Assembly (NCBI RefSeq): GCF_012516375.2
Contig: NZ_CP051204.2
Location: 4,898,001-4,962,000 of the forward strand
Length of the DNA stretch: 64,000 nt
Source of the DNA: Chitinophaga oryzae
GTDB taxonomy: Bacteria > Bacteroidota > Bacteroidia > Chitinophagales > Chitinophagaceae
Direction of reading: 5' to 3'
Shown: positions 36,309 to 45,332 of the stretch, in pieces
How the letters are laid out: each line of letters starts with the position of its first letter
Numbering within the stretch: the stretch's first letter is position 1
Position numbers and translations under genes: made by a program
The notes under the pieces: generated by a model
Seen by the model: the letters and a program-made list of their open reading frames with translations, nothing else
Told to the model about the DNA's origin: nothing
The model's database searches: none

Positions 36309-39300
36309 TTAGAAGCGGAGATTAGCACCTATCATCATGGTCCTTGGCCTTGGGTAGTAACCGATGTCCACACCGGTGGAGAAACCTTCGTTGTAGCCGA
36401 TTTCAGGGTCCATGCCGTTGTATTTCGTAAAGGTAAAAGCGTTTAATACGGAAGCGTATACACGCAGTCTGCCCAGGTAGTTGCGGGACACCAGTTTAGA
36501 GAAATCATATCCCAGCGTGATGGTGTTGATACGCAGGAAACTGCCGTCATGGATGTACAGGTCAGAGAACTGTGTCCAGTTGCGGTTGTCTTCCGTTACC
36601 CTTGGCATTTTGTTGGAAGAGCCGGTGCCATGCCAGCGGTCGAGGATAGCGGCGGAATAGTTGCCCAGCGCGCTGGACTGGTTTCTCCATGACTGCACGA
36701 TTTCATTACCGGATACGCCGGACGCCTGCACCTGCAGGTCGAAGCCTTTGTAATCCAGCGCGATGTTAAATCCGAAGGTGAAGCGCGGGTTCGGGTCTCC
36801 GATCATGGTCTTGTCGTTGGCATCGATGACACCGTCGCCATTGAGGTCCACAAAACGCACGTCTCCGGGTTTCGCGTCCGGCTGAATGGGTTTGCCGGCT
36901 TTGCCTTTATAATCGTTTACTTCCGCTTCCGTCTGGAAGATGCCAGCTGTTTTCAGTCCCCAGAAATAACCGATAGGCAAGCCATTCGCTGCCCGGTAAA
37001 ACTCGAGTGAATTTTCATACAGCGTATTGGTGTTGCCGTGGATGATATGATCGTTGGTGGGGATGTTGCCGATCTTGTTTTTGTTATAGGCGCCGTTCAC
37101 ACCTACCGTGTAGTGGAAGTCCCTGCCGATGCTGTTCTGGTAGGACAGCGCCAGCTCCACGCCGGTGTTGCTCACGTCCCCACCGTTGATCAGCGGCGCG
37201 TCGGCGCCGGCGGTAGCCAGTATCGGCGCGCTGATCAGCCAGTCTTTCGTCTTTTTGATATAGTAGTCGAACGTAACGCTCAGGTTTTTCATGAGCGTCG
37301 CATCAAAACCGATGTTGGTCTGTTCCGATGTTTCCCATTTCACGTTGGGGTTAGCCAGCCTGCTGGGATAAGCACCTTGTGTATTGACGCCCTCCACGGG
37401 TCCGAAGATATAGGAGGCATTGTTGAAAGCGATGGGCGACAGGTATTGGTAAGCAGCCACGTTCTGGTTGCCCACCTGTCCCCAGGTGGCGCGTAATTTC
37501 AGGAAGTCCAGCCAGGTGGCGCTTTCCATAAACGCTTCTTTAGACACCACCCATCCGGCGCCTGCGGAAGGGAAATAACCCCAACGGTTATCCGGTGCGA
37601 AACGGGAAGAGCCATCTGCCCGGAAGGTGAGGTTCAGCAGGTATTTTTCCTTGTAGTTATATTGCAGCCTGCCGAAGTAAGACGCCAGCGCGTTGGTGAA
37701 AGGTCCGCCGCTCAGGCTCATGTATGGCGCGCCTTTGGTGACGTTCTGCGCTACGGACAGGTAAGCATGCCACAGATCGGCGATGCGCAGGTCGCGGTTG
37801 TTGCCCGTCATGCTCACACCGGTGGCTTTTAATGCTGACGATCCGGCCATCACACTGAAGCTGTGGTTATCGCCAAGGGTAAAATCATAGCTGAGGGAGT
37901 TGTCGAACTGGATCGTCTGACCGCTGCCCATCGACTGGGTTACCCTGGAAGTATCGTTGAACGCATAGATAGACAGGTGGTATACCGGCGTGAAGCCGTG
38001 GCTCTGGTTGGAATAGTAGTTCAGGCCCAGGCTGGTACGGAATTTCAGTCCTTTGATGGGTTCTGCCTGTAAGTATACGTCGCCGAATAATCCCTGGCTG
38101 CTGCTGCGATTCTGGTTGGAATAATACATCACCGCGTACGGGTTGGATTCCCCGTTGTTCCAGGACCTGTCGGGCTTTCCGGGGTACCAGCCGACTTTGT
38201 CCGCCGCGAAGAAATTGCCGTCGCTGTCGTACATGGGCAGGAAAGGGCTGGTGGTAAAGGCAGCTCGCAGGGAGTTGTTGTACTGGTTACCTACCCCGAT
38301 GCCGTAGGTGTTCTGGTAGTTGAACGTCAGGTGCTCCCCTGCCTTGATGATGTCTTTATATAACTTGTGTTCGGAATTGATACGGAAAGTGTAACGTTCC
38401 AGGTTGGAAGTGCTGGCGCCACCTACGATACCGCCCTGGCTGGTATAACCTAACGATAAGGAATATACGGAGGCCGCGCTGCCGCCCTGTACACCGAGGA
38501 CATAGTTCTGGGTAGGCACATTTTTTTTGAACATCTGGTCCATCCAGTTGGTGCCTTCCGACAGGTTGTTGATCACATCGTTGGTGAAATAAGGTGTTTT
38601 CCCGGAGTTGACCGCCGCTTCATTCATAATGACCGCATACTCTTTGGCATTGAGCAGTTTAGCTTTGCGGGCCACGTTTTGCAGGCCATAGAAAACATCC
38701 AGGGTCACCTGCGCTTTCTGGTTGGCTTTACCCGAGCGGGTTGTTACCAGGATAACGCCGTTAGCCGCCTGTGAACCGTAGATAGCTGCTGAGGCGGCGT
38801 CTTTCAGCACATCGATGGAGGCGATGTCCGCGGGGTTAAGGTAAGTAATGTCGCTGGTCTGTACCCCGTCGACGATATACAGCGGTGCAAAGTTACCCAC
38901 CGTGCCTTTACCGCGGATGACCACATTCATCGCCGAACCCGGCTGGCCGGAATAGCTGGTGAGCTGCACGCCGGGCGCCTGCCCCTGCAAAGCCTGCAGG
39001 GCGTTGGTGGTGCTTTGTTTCTGCAGGTCGTCTCCTTTCACCTGCAGGTTAGCGCCGGTAACCAGTTTTTTCTTTTGCACGCCATAGCCGATGACCACGA
39101 GGTCTTCGATCTGTGTCACGGACTCCTGTAATTGCAGCTTCATTTCAGTGCCGGTTACCTTGAGTTCCTGCGGCACGTAGCCGACGGAGGTCACCACCAG
39201 CACGGCGCCGGGGGCGGCATCGATTTTAAAGAACCCGCCATTGTCGGTGACGGTACCCTTGGTAGTACCTTTAACGGTCACCGACGCTCCCGCTATGGAC

Positions 39301-39431
39301 GCTGCGGTTTTCGCGGAAGTGATACGGCCCGTTACGGGCTGCGTTTGTGCCATAACGGAAGGGCTTATCAACAGGACCGTCAGCCATGCATAGAGCAACA
39401 ACTGTCCTGCTTTTCTTAGTGATCTTTTCAT
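36309..39431 (-). CDS. SusC/RagA-family TonB-dependent outer-membrane transporter
   Basis: A 1040-residue transporter with a signal peptide (to about residue 29, VMAQT) and an N-terminal regulatory-like domain (GRITSAKTAASIAGASVTV). The plug carries VVIGYGVQKKKLVTGANLQV and DAASAAIYGSQAANGVILV. The barrel ends MIGANLRF. It follows GH31 by 42 bp on the same strand and precedes susD by 11 bp, so GH31-SusC-SusD-lipoprotein is probably one transcript. Confidence 0.95.
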   Translation of the reverse strand: MKRSLRKAGQLLLYAWLTVLLISPSVMAQTQPVTGRITSAKTAASIAGASVTVKGTTKGTVTDNGGFFKIDAAPGAVLVVTSVGYVPQELKVTGTEMKLQLQESVTQIEDLVVIGYGVQKKKLVTGANLQVKGDDLQKQSTTNALQALQGQAPGVQLTSYSGQPGSAMNVVIRGKGTVGNFAPLYIVDGVQTSDITYLNPADIASIDVLKDAASAAIYGSQAANGVILVTTRSGKANQKAQVTLDVFYGLQNVARKAKLLNAKEYAVIMNEAAVNSGKTPYFTNDVINNLSEGTNWMDQMFKKNVPTQNYVLGVQGGSAASVYSLSLGYTSQGGIVGGASTSNLERYTFRINSEHKLYKDIIKAGEHLTFNYQNTYGIGVGNQYNNSLRAAFTTSPFLPMYDSDGNFFAADKVGWYPGKPDRSWNNGESNPYAVMYYSNQNRSSSQGLFGDVYLQAEPIKGLKFRTSLGLNYYSNQSHGFTPVYHLSIYAFNDTSRVTQSMGSGQTIQFDNSLSYDFTLGDNHSFSVMAGSSALKATGVSMTGNNRDLRIADLWHAYLSVAQNVTKGAPYMSLSGGPFTNALASYFGRLQYNYKEKYLLNLTFRADGSSRFAPDNRWGYFPSAGAGWVVSKEAFMESATWLDFLKLRATWGQVGNQNVAAYQYLSPIAFNNASYIFGPVEGVNTQGAYPSRLANPNVKWETSEQTNIGFDATLMKNLSVTFDYYIKKTKDWLISAPILATAGADAPLINGGDVSNTGVELALSYQNSIGRDFHYTVGVNGAYNKNKIGNIPTNDHIIHGNTNTLYENSLEFYRAANGLPIGYFWGLKTAGIFQTEAEVNDYKGKAGKPIQPDAKPGDVRFVDLNGDGVIDANDKTMIGDPNPRFTFGFNIALDYKGFDLQVQASGVSGNEIVQSWRNQSSALGNYSAAILDRWHGTGSSNKMPRVTEDNRNWTQFSDLYIHDGSFLRINTITLGYDFSKLVSRNYLGRLRVYASVLNAFTFTKYNGMDPEIGYNEGFSTGVDIGYYPRPRTMMIGANLRF

Positions 39432-39473
39432 AAAAGTCGGGCATTTGGATTTTGGTAGTGATAAAACCGGCGC

Positions 39474-42329
39474 TTATAGTTTGATGGTCAATTGCTTTCC
39501 TTCATAATGTACCTCCTGATCGGCCTTCGCAGCGGCATCCAGCGGTTTGGGCGCGGCGGCGCTCACCCGGACGATCCGGAACACGCGCTGCTGCAGCATA
39601 CCGTTGTAAGTTCCCTTGCGGTCGCCTATTGTAAGTGTCTTTGAGCCTTCCTGGTAGTCGATGGGGATGATGGTAAACTGTCCTTTCTCATAGTTATAGG
39701 AGCTGCCGTCGTCTTCGTAGAGCCGGAAAGCGCCATTCTTACCGGTGTAGACGTACAGCGTAATAGTGTCGGCAGGTTTTTCGGAAGTGTATTGCAGTGC
39801 AGGGCCTGCCGGAATGATGGCCCCTTCCTTTACATACAGCGGCATACGGCCATAGGGCGCATCGGCTGTAATTCTTTTACCGCCGGCATGCCGGGCACCG
39901 GTGTACAGGTCGTACCAGCCTTGTCCTGCGGGCAGGTACACTTCGCGGCTGCGTTGTTTGTACTGATAAACCGGGTTAACAAGGATGGACGGGCCGAACA
40001 TAAACTGGTCTCCTATGTTCAACACGGTGGTGTCTTTGGCAAAGTCCATGACCAGTCCTCGCATCATCGTATAGTCGTCATGGTAGGCGGCGCCTGCCAG
40101 TGAATAGCTGTAAGGCAGCAGCCGGTACCGGAGCTGATCGTAGTAGAGGAAACTTTCGTAGGCCGGATGGTCTTCCGGAGCCGTGTTAAAGATTTCGCGG
40201 TAAGGAAACTGGCCGTGGGAGCGGAACAGCGGCACAAACGCGCCAAACTGTGTCCAGCGGGTGCTGAGTTCCCGCCACTCTTCCAGGCTTTCTGCGTCCG
40301 GTTTTTCAAACTTCGCCGGCACTACAAAACCGCCGATGTCCATGGTCCAGTAAGGCAGTCCTGACAGGGAGAAGTTGATGCCTGCGGAGATCTGCGTTTG
40401 CATGTCTTTCCAGGTGGCGCCGATGTCGCCGCTCCAGATGGCTGCCGCATAACGCTGGGAGCCGCCGAAGCCGGAGCGGGTCAGCAGGAACACCCTTTTG
40501 TCCGGGTCTGCCTGCCGCTGTCCTTCGTAGATGCCTTTGGCGTTTTGCAGCGGGTAGGCGTTCAGGTATTCCGCCGCCGGGCCCAGGGCGGTAGGCGTCA
40601 TCTGCTGTTTTCTTCTTTCAGGGCTTACGTTGGAGAGGACGTCCGGTTCGCTGGCATCCATCCACCAGGCGTCGATACCTTTGGTATAGAGCTTTTGATG
40701 GATCAGGTCCCAGAAGCCTTTGCGGGCGTCTTCATTAAAGGCGTCGTAAAAAGTAGATACGTAGCCGTTACCGATCCAGTCGCGCTGCTCATCGGCGATA
40801 TTGCGTTTATAGAGCCATCCTTTTTTATCGAACGCATTGTAAGCGGGGATATCTTTATAGAACTTCGGCCATACCGATATCATGATCTGCGTGTGGTACT
40901 TTTTGTGCAGCACATCGATCATACTGTCGGGCGACGGGAACCGGGCCGGGTCAAACTCCTGGCTTCCCCAGGCGGCCTCTTTCCAGTAGCTCCAGTCCAG
41001 CACGATGTTGTCCAACGGTATTTTTCTTTTGCGGAACTCGTCGACGGTCGAGAGTATTTCTTCCTGCGTTTTGTACCGTTCCCTGCTTTGCCAGAAGCCC
41101 ATTGCCCATTTAGGGACGATCGGCGCTTTGCCTGTCAGTTCGCGGTAGCAGGCAATCACCTCGTCCATGTTACCGCCATGCACGAAATAGTAATCTACCT
41201 GGCGGCCTGCTTCGGAGGAAAAGCCGAAGCAACGCTCTTCTGCTTTGCTCAACGGCGCCTGCCATTTCAGTGACAGGTATGACTCCGGGCTTTCGGGCGT
41301 CCATTCAATTTTCACCGGTACCTTCACGCCCTTTTCAAAGTTAACCGGCACCAGCGCGGGCGCCGGGTTCCATGCCTTGCGCCAGTGGTCCAGTACCAGC
41401 CGGCCGTTCAGCCATACTTTCAGGGTGCCACCGAAGGTAAACCGCAGTTGATGCAGCCCGGAAAAATGACTGGCCACACTACCTTCCCATGAGGCCACCC
41501 CGGTGGCCGGCGTAAACCCTGGCGGAAGCGTCGCCTTTGAGTCTCCCAAAAACTCCATGTTAATCGCTGATTCTGCCCGGGTAGCGGTCACTTGCTGCGG
41601 CTGGCGGGCATTATTGGCGTAAGTGGCCGTCAGCCATCCTTCTGTTCCGTTTTTGTCGAACAGCTGCAGCGCGGAAAGCGGGTGAAGCGGCCGTATGTCC
41701 CCGGCCGTGGTCAGGGAATAGTTATCCCAGAGGATACCGTAGTTTTTATGGGAGACCAGGAAAGGAATGGCCACTTCGGTATTGTTCTGGAAAAAGGTAA
41801 CCTGTTGTCCTTTGTAATTATATATGCCATCCTGGTGCTGACCGAGGCCATACCAGGCATCGCCGTCCGCCCCTTCAAACTGTTGGGTAAGATGATAATA
41901 CGGACGTCCGTCGAAGATGGCAGCCTGAAAGGTCCGTCCACCGATAGCTTTCTCGGCCAGTATTTTTTCTCCTCTGGCATCGAGGAAAGACACCCTGCCT
42001 GTCTTCGCCTGTACTATAACGGTCAGCTTTTGGGTTTTCAGCGTTACGGCCTCATTGGAGGCCGTCAGCTTCCAGGCGGGCGCCGGCCGGTGGGTGTTGA
42101 CCGTCATCAGGCTTTGAACGGGCGCCGGTTCCTTACCCGGCGCGGCTACTACCCTGATAATGTCGTCGGTCACCACATAGAGCCGGACGGAGTGGGAAGA
42201 ACCTGTAAAAGAAGGGTCCGTATAAACCACGACCCCTTCTTTAGTTTGTAAATAAAACGGCGTGCCTGCCATCGAAACGTGGTAAATAAGCATAAGCAAA
42301 AGCCAGGCGATAGTGATCGTCCTTTTCAT
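39474..42329 (-). CDS. GH31 glycosidase with PA14 insert, probable alpha-xylosidase
   Basis: A 951-residue secreted retaining enzyme. A signal peptide ends near SMAGT. An N-terminal beta domain is interrupted at about 245-360 by a PA14 module (FTFGGTLKVWLNGRLVLDHW). The GH31 barrel has NIVLDWSYW, AWWMDASEPDV with Asp558 as nucleophile, and SGDIGATW with the likely acid/base. A PA14 insert at this place is known in the alpha-xylosidase of the Bacteroides ovatus xyloglucan locus, which favours alpha-xylosidase. Alpha-glucosidase or alpha-galactosidase is possible. Paired 18-bp direct repeats lie 65-104 bp upstream. Confidence 0.93.
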   Translation of the reverse strand: MKRTITIAWLLLMLIYHVSMAGTPFYLQTKEGVVVYTDPSFTGSSHSVRLYVVTDDIIRVVAAPGKEPAPVQSLMTVNTHRPAPAWKLTASNEAVTLKTQKLTVIVQAKTGRVSFLDARGEKILAEKAIGGRTFQAAIFDGRPYYHLTQQFEGADGDAWYGLGQHQDGIYNYKGQQVTFFQNNTEVAIPFLVSHKNYGILWDNYSLTTAGDIRPLHPLSALQLFDKNGTEGWLTATYANNARQPQQVTATRAESAINMEFLGDSKATLPPGFTPATGVASWEGSVASHFSGLHQLRFTFGGTLKVWLNGRLVLDHWRKAWNPAPALVPVNFEKGVKVPVKIEWTPESPESYLSLKWQAPLSKAEERCFGFSSEAGRQVDYYFVHGGNMDEVIACYRELTGKAPIVPKWAMGFWQSRERYKTQEEILSTVDEFRKRKIPLDNIVLDWSYWKEAAWGSQEFDPARFPSPDSMIDVLHKKYHTQIMISVWPKFYKDIPAYNAFDKKGWLYKRNIADEQRDWIGNGYVSTFYDAFNEDARKGFWDLIHQKLYTKGIDAWWMDASEPDVLSNVSPERRKQQMTPTALGPAAEYLNAYPLQNAKGIYEGQRQADPDKRVFLLTRSGFGGSQRYAAAIWSGDIGATWKDMQTQISAGINFSLSGLPYWTMDIGGFVVPAKFEKPDAESLEEWRELSTRWTQFGAFVPLFRSHGQFPYREIFNTAPEDHPAYESFLYYDQLRYRLLPYSYSLAGAAYHDDYTMMRGLVMDFAKDTTVLNIGDQFMFGPSILVNPVYQYKQRSREVYLPAGQGWYDLYTGARHAGGKRITADAPYGRMPLYVKEGAIIPAGPALQYTSEKPADTITLYVYTGKNGAFRLYEDDGSSYNYEKGQFTIIPIDYQEGSKTLTIGDRKGTYNGMLQQRVFRIVRVSAAAPKPLDAAAKADQEVHYEGKQLTIKL

Positions 42330-42393
42330 AACGTGATGTAGTCTTGTCGTGGAATAATAATGCTGTAAAGTTGCTCAATGCGGGGGAATAAGA

Positions 42394-42433
42394 GGGGTGG
42401 CATATGTTGCATTCTGGGGTATCATATGTTGCA
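42394..42433 (-). promoter_or_regulatory. Two 18-bp direct repeats upstream of the GH31-SusCD operon
   Basis: GGGGTGGCATATGTTGCA (42394-42411) and GGGGTATCATATGTTGCA (42416-42433) agree at 16 of 18 bases and repeat every 22 bp, two helical turns. They lie 65 bp before the GH31 start. This arrangement suits a protein binding as a head-to-tail dimer, such as the AraC-type domain of the HTCS. The second copy continues into the palindrome TGTTGCAACA. Confidence 0.6.
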
Positions 42434-42471
42434 ACAGGTTGAATTTCAGACCCAAAGGGTTAAGTATCCGG

Positions 42472-42505
42472 TAAAATAACAAGGACCGGCTCAATTGGCC
42501 GGTCC
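42472..42505 (-). terminator. Intrinsic terminator after GH29
   Basis: On the minus strand GGACCGGC pairs with GCCGGTCC around a 7-nt loop (42483-42505), followed by TTGTTATTTT. It lies 85 bp beyond the GH29 stop and separates that gene from the GH31 promoter. A second, weaker hairpin without a T-run (42567-42587) lies directly after the stop. Confidence 0.7.
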
Positions 42506-42589
42506 CGGGAAAGGGTGTTAGTGAATGGATGTATGTATGATAGATTGAGTACGATCGTAACGGGTGAAACCAGCAAAGCGCTGGTTTGG

Positions 42590-44236
42590 CTACCGGATTT
42601 TTAAAACCGCCGCATAAGGGAACGCCGGTTTATTTTCCGGCAGGGTGACCTCCAGTGCGTCCGTATGTTGTTGAAAGCGTACTTCACCGCCTCCCAGTAA
42701 ATCGATCCTGTTCACCTTTTCCGGGCGCAGCGTACTTCCGGCGGCGAGACTTTTGATGTTGATCTTTCCATCTTCGGGCCAGCCCAGTAACACGGCGTAC
42801 AGTGAGTCTCCTTTTGCGGTAAAACGGATATCGCCGGCGCCAAAAGGTTTGCCTTTCCCTTCGTTGAATCCCTGTGCGGCGATGGGGGCAACATTTTCCA
42901 GGGCCGGGCCTTCGCCCAGCACTTTCCACGGCCGGGTGTCGAATATGCATTCCGCATTGACGGCCATCCAGGCGGCTATTTCTTCGAGGATGGCTTTCTC
43001 CTGGTCGTCGATGGCGCCGTTGCCTTTCACCGGGATATTGAGCAGGAGGTTGCCGTTTTTGCTCACTACGTCCACCAGTGTCTGGATAACTGTTTTACCG
43101 GATTTATACCACTTACCGTCAAAGAACCGCTTGTCATAGTGCCAGGCTCCGATACAGGTATCCGTTTGCCAGGCGAACGGTTCAATCACGTTGCTCTGCC
43201 CCCTTTCTATATCCCATACCATGCACTTGCGCTGCATTTCGTTCAATACCTTACCGTTCAGTACCGCCTGCAGCTGGCCTTTATGGCGTTTGATGCTTTT
43301 ATTGTAGTGATAGGCTGCGATCTGCAGGCCTACATCGCTGACCGGATATAACGGCAACACCGTGTCATCGAAATAAACCAGCTCCGGTTCGTAGCGGTCC
43401 AGGAGGTCGAGGGTCCTTTTCAGGAACAGGTCGCAGTAAGCTTTTGACGGCGGTACCGCCCCGTTGTGCCAGTCCCACTGCCGGAAAACGGCGCCGTTAT
43501 CCAGGCTGTTTTCACTCAGCGGATGGTTTTGCGCGTAGAGCAGCTGCGGGTCCAGTCCTTCCCACCAGGCACCTTTGCCGTCGGCTTTTGTCAGTTTTCC
43601 GTCGTAAGGCACGCCGGCCAGCGGACCGTTTTTATCGGCGCGCTGCGCTACTTCATACCATGTCCAGGCGTGGGCGGCGTGTATGCTGACGCCGAAAGGG
43701 AGCCCGTTGTTGCGTGCTGCTTTGGCCCAGCCGCCAATGATATCCTTTTTAGGCCCGACGTTCATGACGTTCCATGCATGATGGCGGGAGTTCCAGAGGT
43801 CCAGGTTATCGTGGTGGTTGGCCATGGCGAAAAAGTACTTCGCACCCGCCCGTTTGTACAGGGATACCAGTTGCTCCGGGTCCCATTGTTCCGCTTTCCA
43901 TTGATGGATAACATCTTTAAAACCAAACTTCGACGGATGGCCATATTTCTGAAGATGGTATTTATACTGGTCGCTGCCTTCCACATACATGCCGCGCGCG
44001 TACCAGTCGCCGTACTCCGGCTCACACTGCGGGCCCCAGTGCGCCCATATGCCAAACTTGGCATTGCGGTACCATTCCGGAACGCTGTATTGCTGCAGCG
44101 ACTCCCAGCTGGCCGTAAAAGGCCCCTGGGCTGTATACGGGGCCAGCGGCCCGCCGATGGATGCGCCTGCCTGCTTTGATAATAAATAAGCAGGAACAGT
44201 CAACCCCAGATATTTGATAAGTGATCTTCTATTCAC
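42590..44236 (-). CDS. GH29 alpha-L-fucosidase with twin-arginine signal
   Basis: A 548-residue fucosidase, second of its family here and clearly distinct from the one at 1468. The start is taken as GTG 44236, giving VNRRSLIKYLGLTVPAYLL, a twin-arginine signal; the open frame runs to 44392 but the extension is not signal-like. Barrel motifs include FGIWAHWGPQCEPEYGDWY, MANHHDNLDLW and LVYFDDTVLP, whose first Asp is the likely nucleophile. NGNLLLNIPVKGNG follows. The C-terminal beta domain ends VLKIR. The WGPQCEP and YFDD variants mark a different subfamily from the first GH29. It is monocistronic between terminators, with a long AT-rich leader and a candidate AraR box about 235 bp upstream. 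Confidence 0.9.
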   Translation of the reverse strand: MNRRSLIKYLGLTVPAYLLSKQAGASIGGPLAPYTAQGPFTASWESLQQYSVPEWYRNAKFGIWAHWGPQCEPEYGDWYARGMYVEGSDQYKYHLQKYGHPSKFGFKDVIHQWKAEQWDPEQLVSLYKRAGAKYFFAMANHHDNLDLWNSRHHAWNVMNVGPKKDIIGGWAKAARNNGLPFGVSIHAAHAWTWYEVAQRADKNGPLAGVPYDGKLTKADGKGAWWEGLDPQLLYAQNHPLSENSLDNGAVFRQWDWHNGAVPPSKAYCDLFLKRTLDLLDRYEPELVYFDDTVLPLYPVSDVGLQIAAYHYNKSIKRHKGQLQAVLNGKVLNEMQRKCMVWDIERGQSNVIEPFAWQTDTCIGAWHYDKRFFDGKWYKSGKTVIQTLVDVVSKNGNLLLNIPVKGNGAIDDQEKAILEEIAAWMAVNAECIFDTRPWKVLGEGPALENVAPIAAQGFNEGKGKPFGAGDIRFTAKGDSLYAVLLGWPEDGKINIKSLAAGSTLRPEKVNRIDLLGGGEVRFQQHTDALEVTLPENKPAFPYAAVLKIR

Positions 44237-44357
44237 AGTGGCAAATTTTATGTATGAAAGGGAAATAATATTGAAATCATCGCTTCCTGTTTTGCTGCGC
44301 GATGGCGGTGCGGGTTTTGCAGGTAGCAGCGGGATGTATGCTGCGGATCGAAGAGAA

Positions 44358-44421
44358 ATTTTCCTGCAACAGCGTGGTAAGTTGGCAAACACTTCTCAAG
44401 CAGTCCCTGTTGCAGGAAAAT
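44358..44421 (-). promoter_or_regulatory. 15-bp inverted repeat in the GH29 leader
   Basis: ATTTTCCTGCAACAG (44358-44372) and CTGTTGCAGGAAAAT (44407-44421) are perfect inverse copies with 34 bp between, 122-185 bp before the GH29 start. The 321-bp gap 44237-44557 holds only this and an AraR-type box. It could be two operators for one regulator or a stem in a long 5' leader. TGTTGCA recurs in the GH31 promoter repeats. Confidence 0.55.
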
Positions 44422-44471
44422 ATCCTGTGTGCATAACGTGGAATTCTATCTATATGCAATAAAATAAAAAA

Positions 44472-44486
44472 ATGTCAATTTTACAA
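44472..44486 (-). promoter_or_regulatory. Candidate AraR box 2, upstream of Tat-type GH29
   Basis: ATGTCAATTTTACAA, followed by TTAT, differs from the GH51 box at 52544 in two of 15 positions. It lies between the araR stop and the GH29 start. On the minus strand ATTG again precedes it at the -33 distance. It implies that this fucosidase belongs to the arabinose regulon. The match is by eye. Confidence 0.55.
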
Positions 44487-44557
44487 TTATTTTTTTTCTG
44501 CCCGGCACACGTCTCCGGAATACGGTGACAATGCGAACAGCAGTGGATTCAGAGAGA

Positions 44558-45280
44558 TTACCGGTTACCGGCAGCGGCTGATTTTTTCATCAGTGCCTCC
44601 GGCACGAAATTCAGGAAAGCGTGCAGATTGACACTATACTTTTTCTTGTCTACCTTATAATAAAATGCGCCTTTACGGGAACTGAGCTTGTCTTTGTCCG
44701 CCAGTCTCACCAACAGGCCGGTAGACAGGATCTTCCTGCTGAAATTGCCTTTATCGAAAGAGGTATTATAAACAGATTCGTATAGCTGTTGCAGTTGGGG
44801 CAGCGTAAACTTGGGAGGCAGCAGTTCCAGTAACAAAGGGTGCAGCGCAGCCTTATAGCGCAGCCGCTCCTTGGCCTGGTTCACCATCGCGTTGTGATCG
44901 AATATCAGCTCCGGGTGATGATTGATCGGGAACCACACGGCATGAAAATCTTCGTGCAGCTGCTTATATCGTTTGATATCAATCAGGGCCGTATACGCCA
45001 CGGAGATGGTCCTTTCCACGCTGTCCCTGTCGGGCGAGCTGAAAGTATGTAATTGCTCCATATAGATGCCATCCAGCCCGGTAAGGTTTTTCAGCACGCG
45101 GGTAGCTGCATCTTCCGCACTTTCTTCTTCCTGCACAAAGCCGCCTACCAGGCTCCACTTCCCTTTGCACGGTTCGAAACCGCGCTGGATCAGCAGCAAT
45201 TTTATTTCCTGTCCGTCGAAACCAAAAATGATGCAGTCAACAGCGACTAACAACCTTGTTTGCTGTGCATATCTCTTCAT
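44558..45280 (-). CDS. araR: AraR-type Nudix regulator of L-arabinose use
   Basis: A 240-residue regulator with an N-terminal Nudix-like domain (about 10-150) and a C-terminal winged helix (about 155-235; FTLPQLQQLYESVYNTSFDK, NFSRKILSTGLLVRL). The Nudix box is degenerate: GGFVQEEESAEDAATRVLKN keeps Gly and the first Glu but has RVLKNL instead of the REUxEE catalytic core, so it is a sensor rather than a hydrolase. This architecture, next to araA, matches the Nudix-related AraR of Bacteroides thetaiotaomicron, an arabinose-responsive repressor. ATG 45280 is used; a TTG three codons earlier is open. It ends the ara operon and may also have its own promoter. Confidence 0.88.
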   Translation of the reverse strand: MKRYAQQTRLLVAVDCIIFGFDGQEIKLLLIQRGFEPCKGKWSLVGGFVQEEESAEDAATRVLKNLTGLDGIYMEQLHTFSSPDRDSVERTISVAYTALIDIKRYKQLHEDFHAVWFPINHHPELIFDHNAMVNQAKERLRYKAALHPLLLELLPPKFTLPQLQQLYESVYNTSFDKGNFSRKILSTGLLVRLADKDKLSSRKGAFYYKVDKKKYSVNLHAFLNFVPEALMKKSAAAGNR

Positions 45281-45297
45281 ACAAAACAATTAGACAA

Positions 45298-45305
45298 CAA
45301 AAGTA
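45298..45305 (-). promoter_or_regulatory. Possible -7 element before araR
   Basis: On the minus strand TACTTTTG matches the Bacteroidota -7 consensus TAnnTTTG exactly, 18 bp before the araR start. No good -33 partner is visible at the usual distance. It could give araR a weak separate promoter. Confidence 0.35.
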
Positions 45306-45332
45306 CAAATCAGACCCCGAATCTCCATCTTC

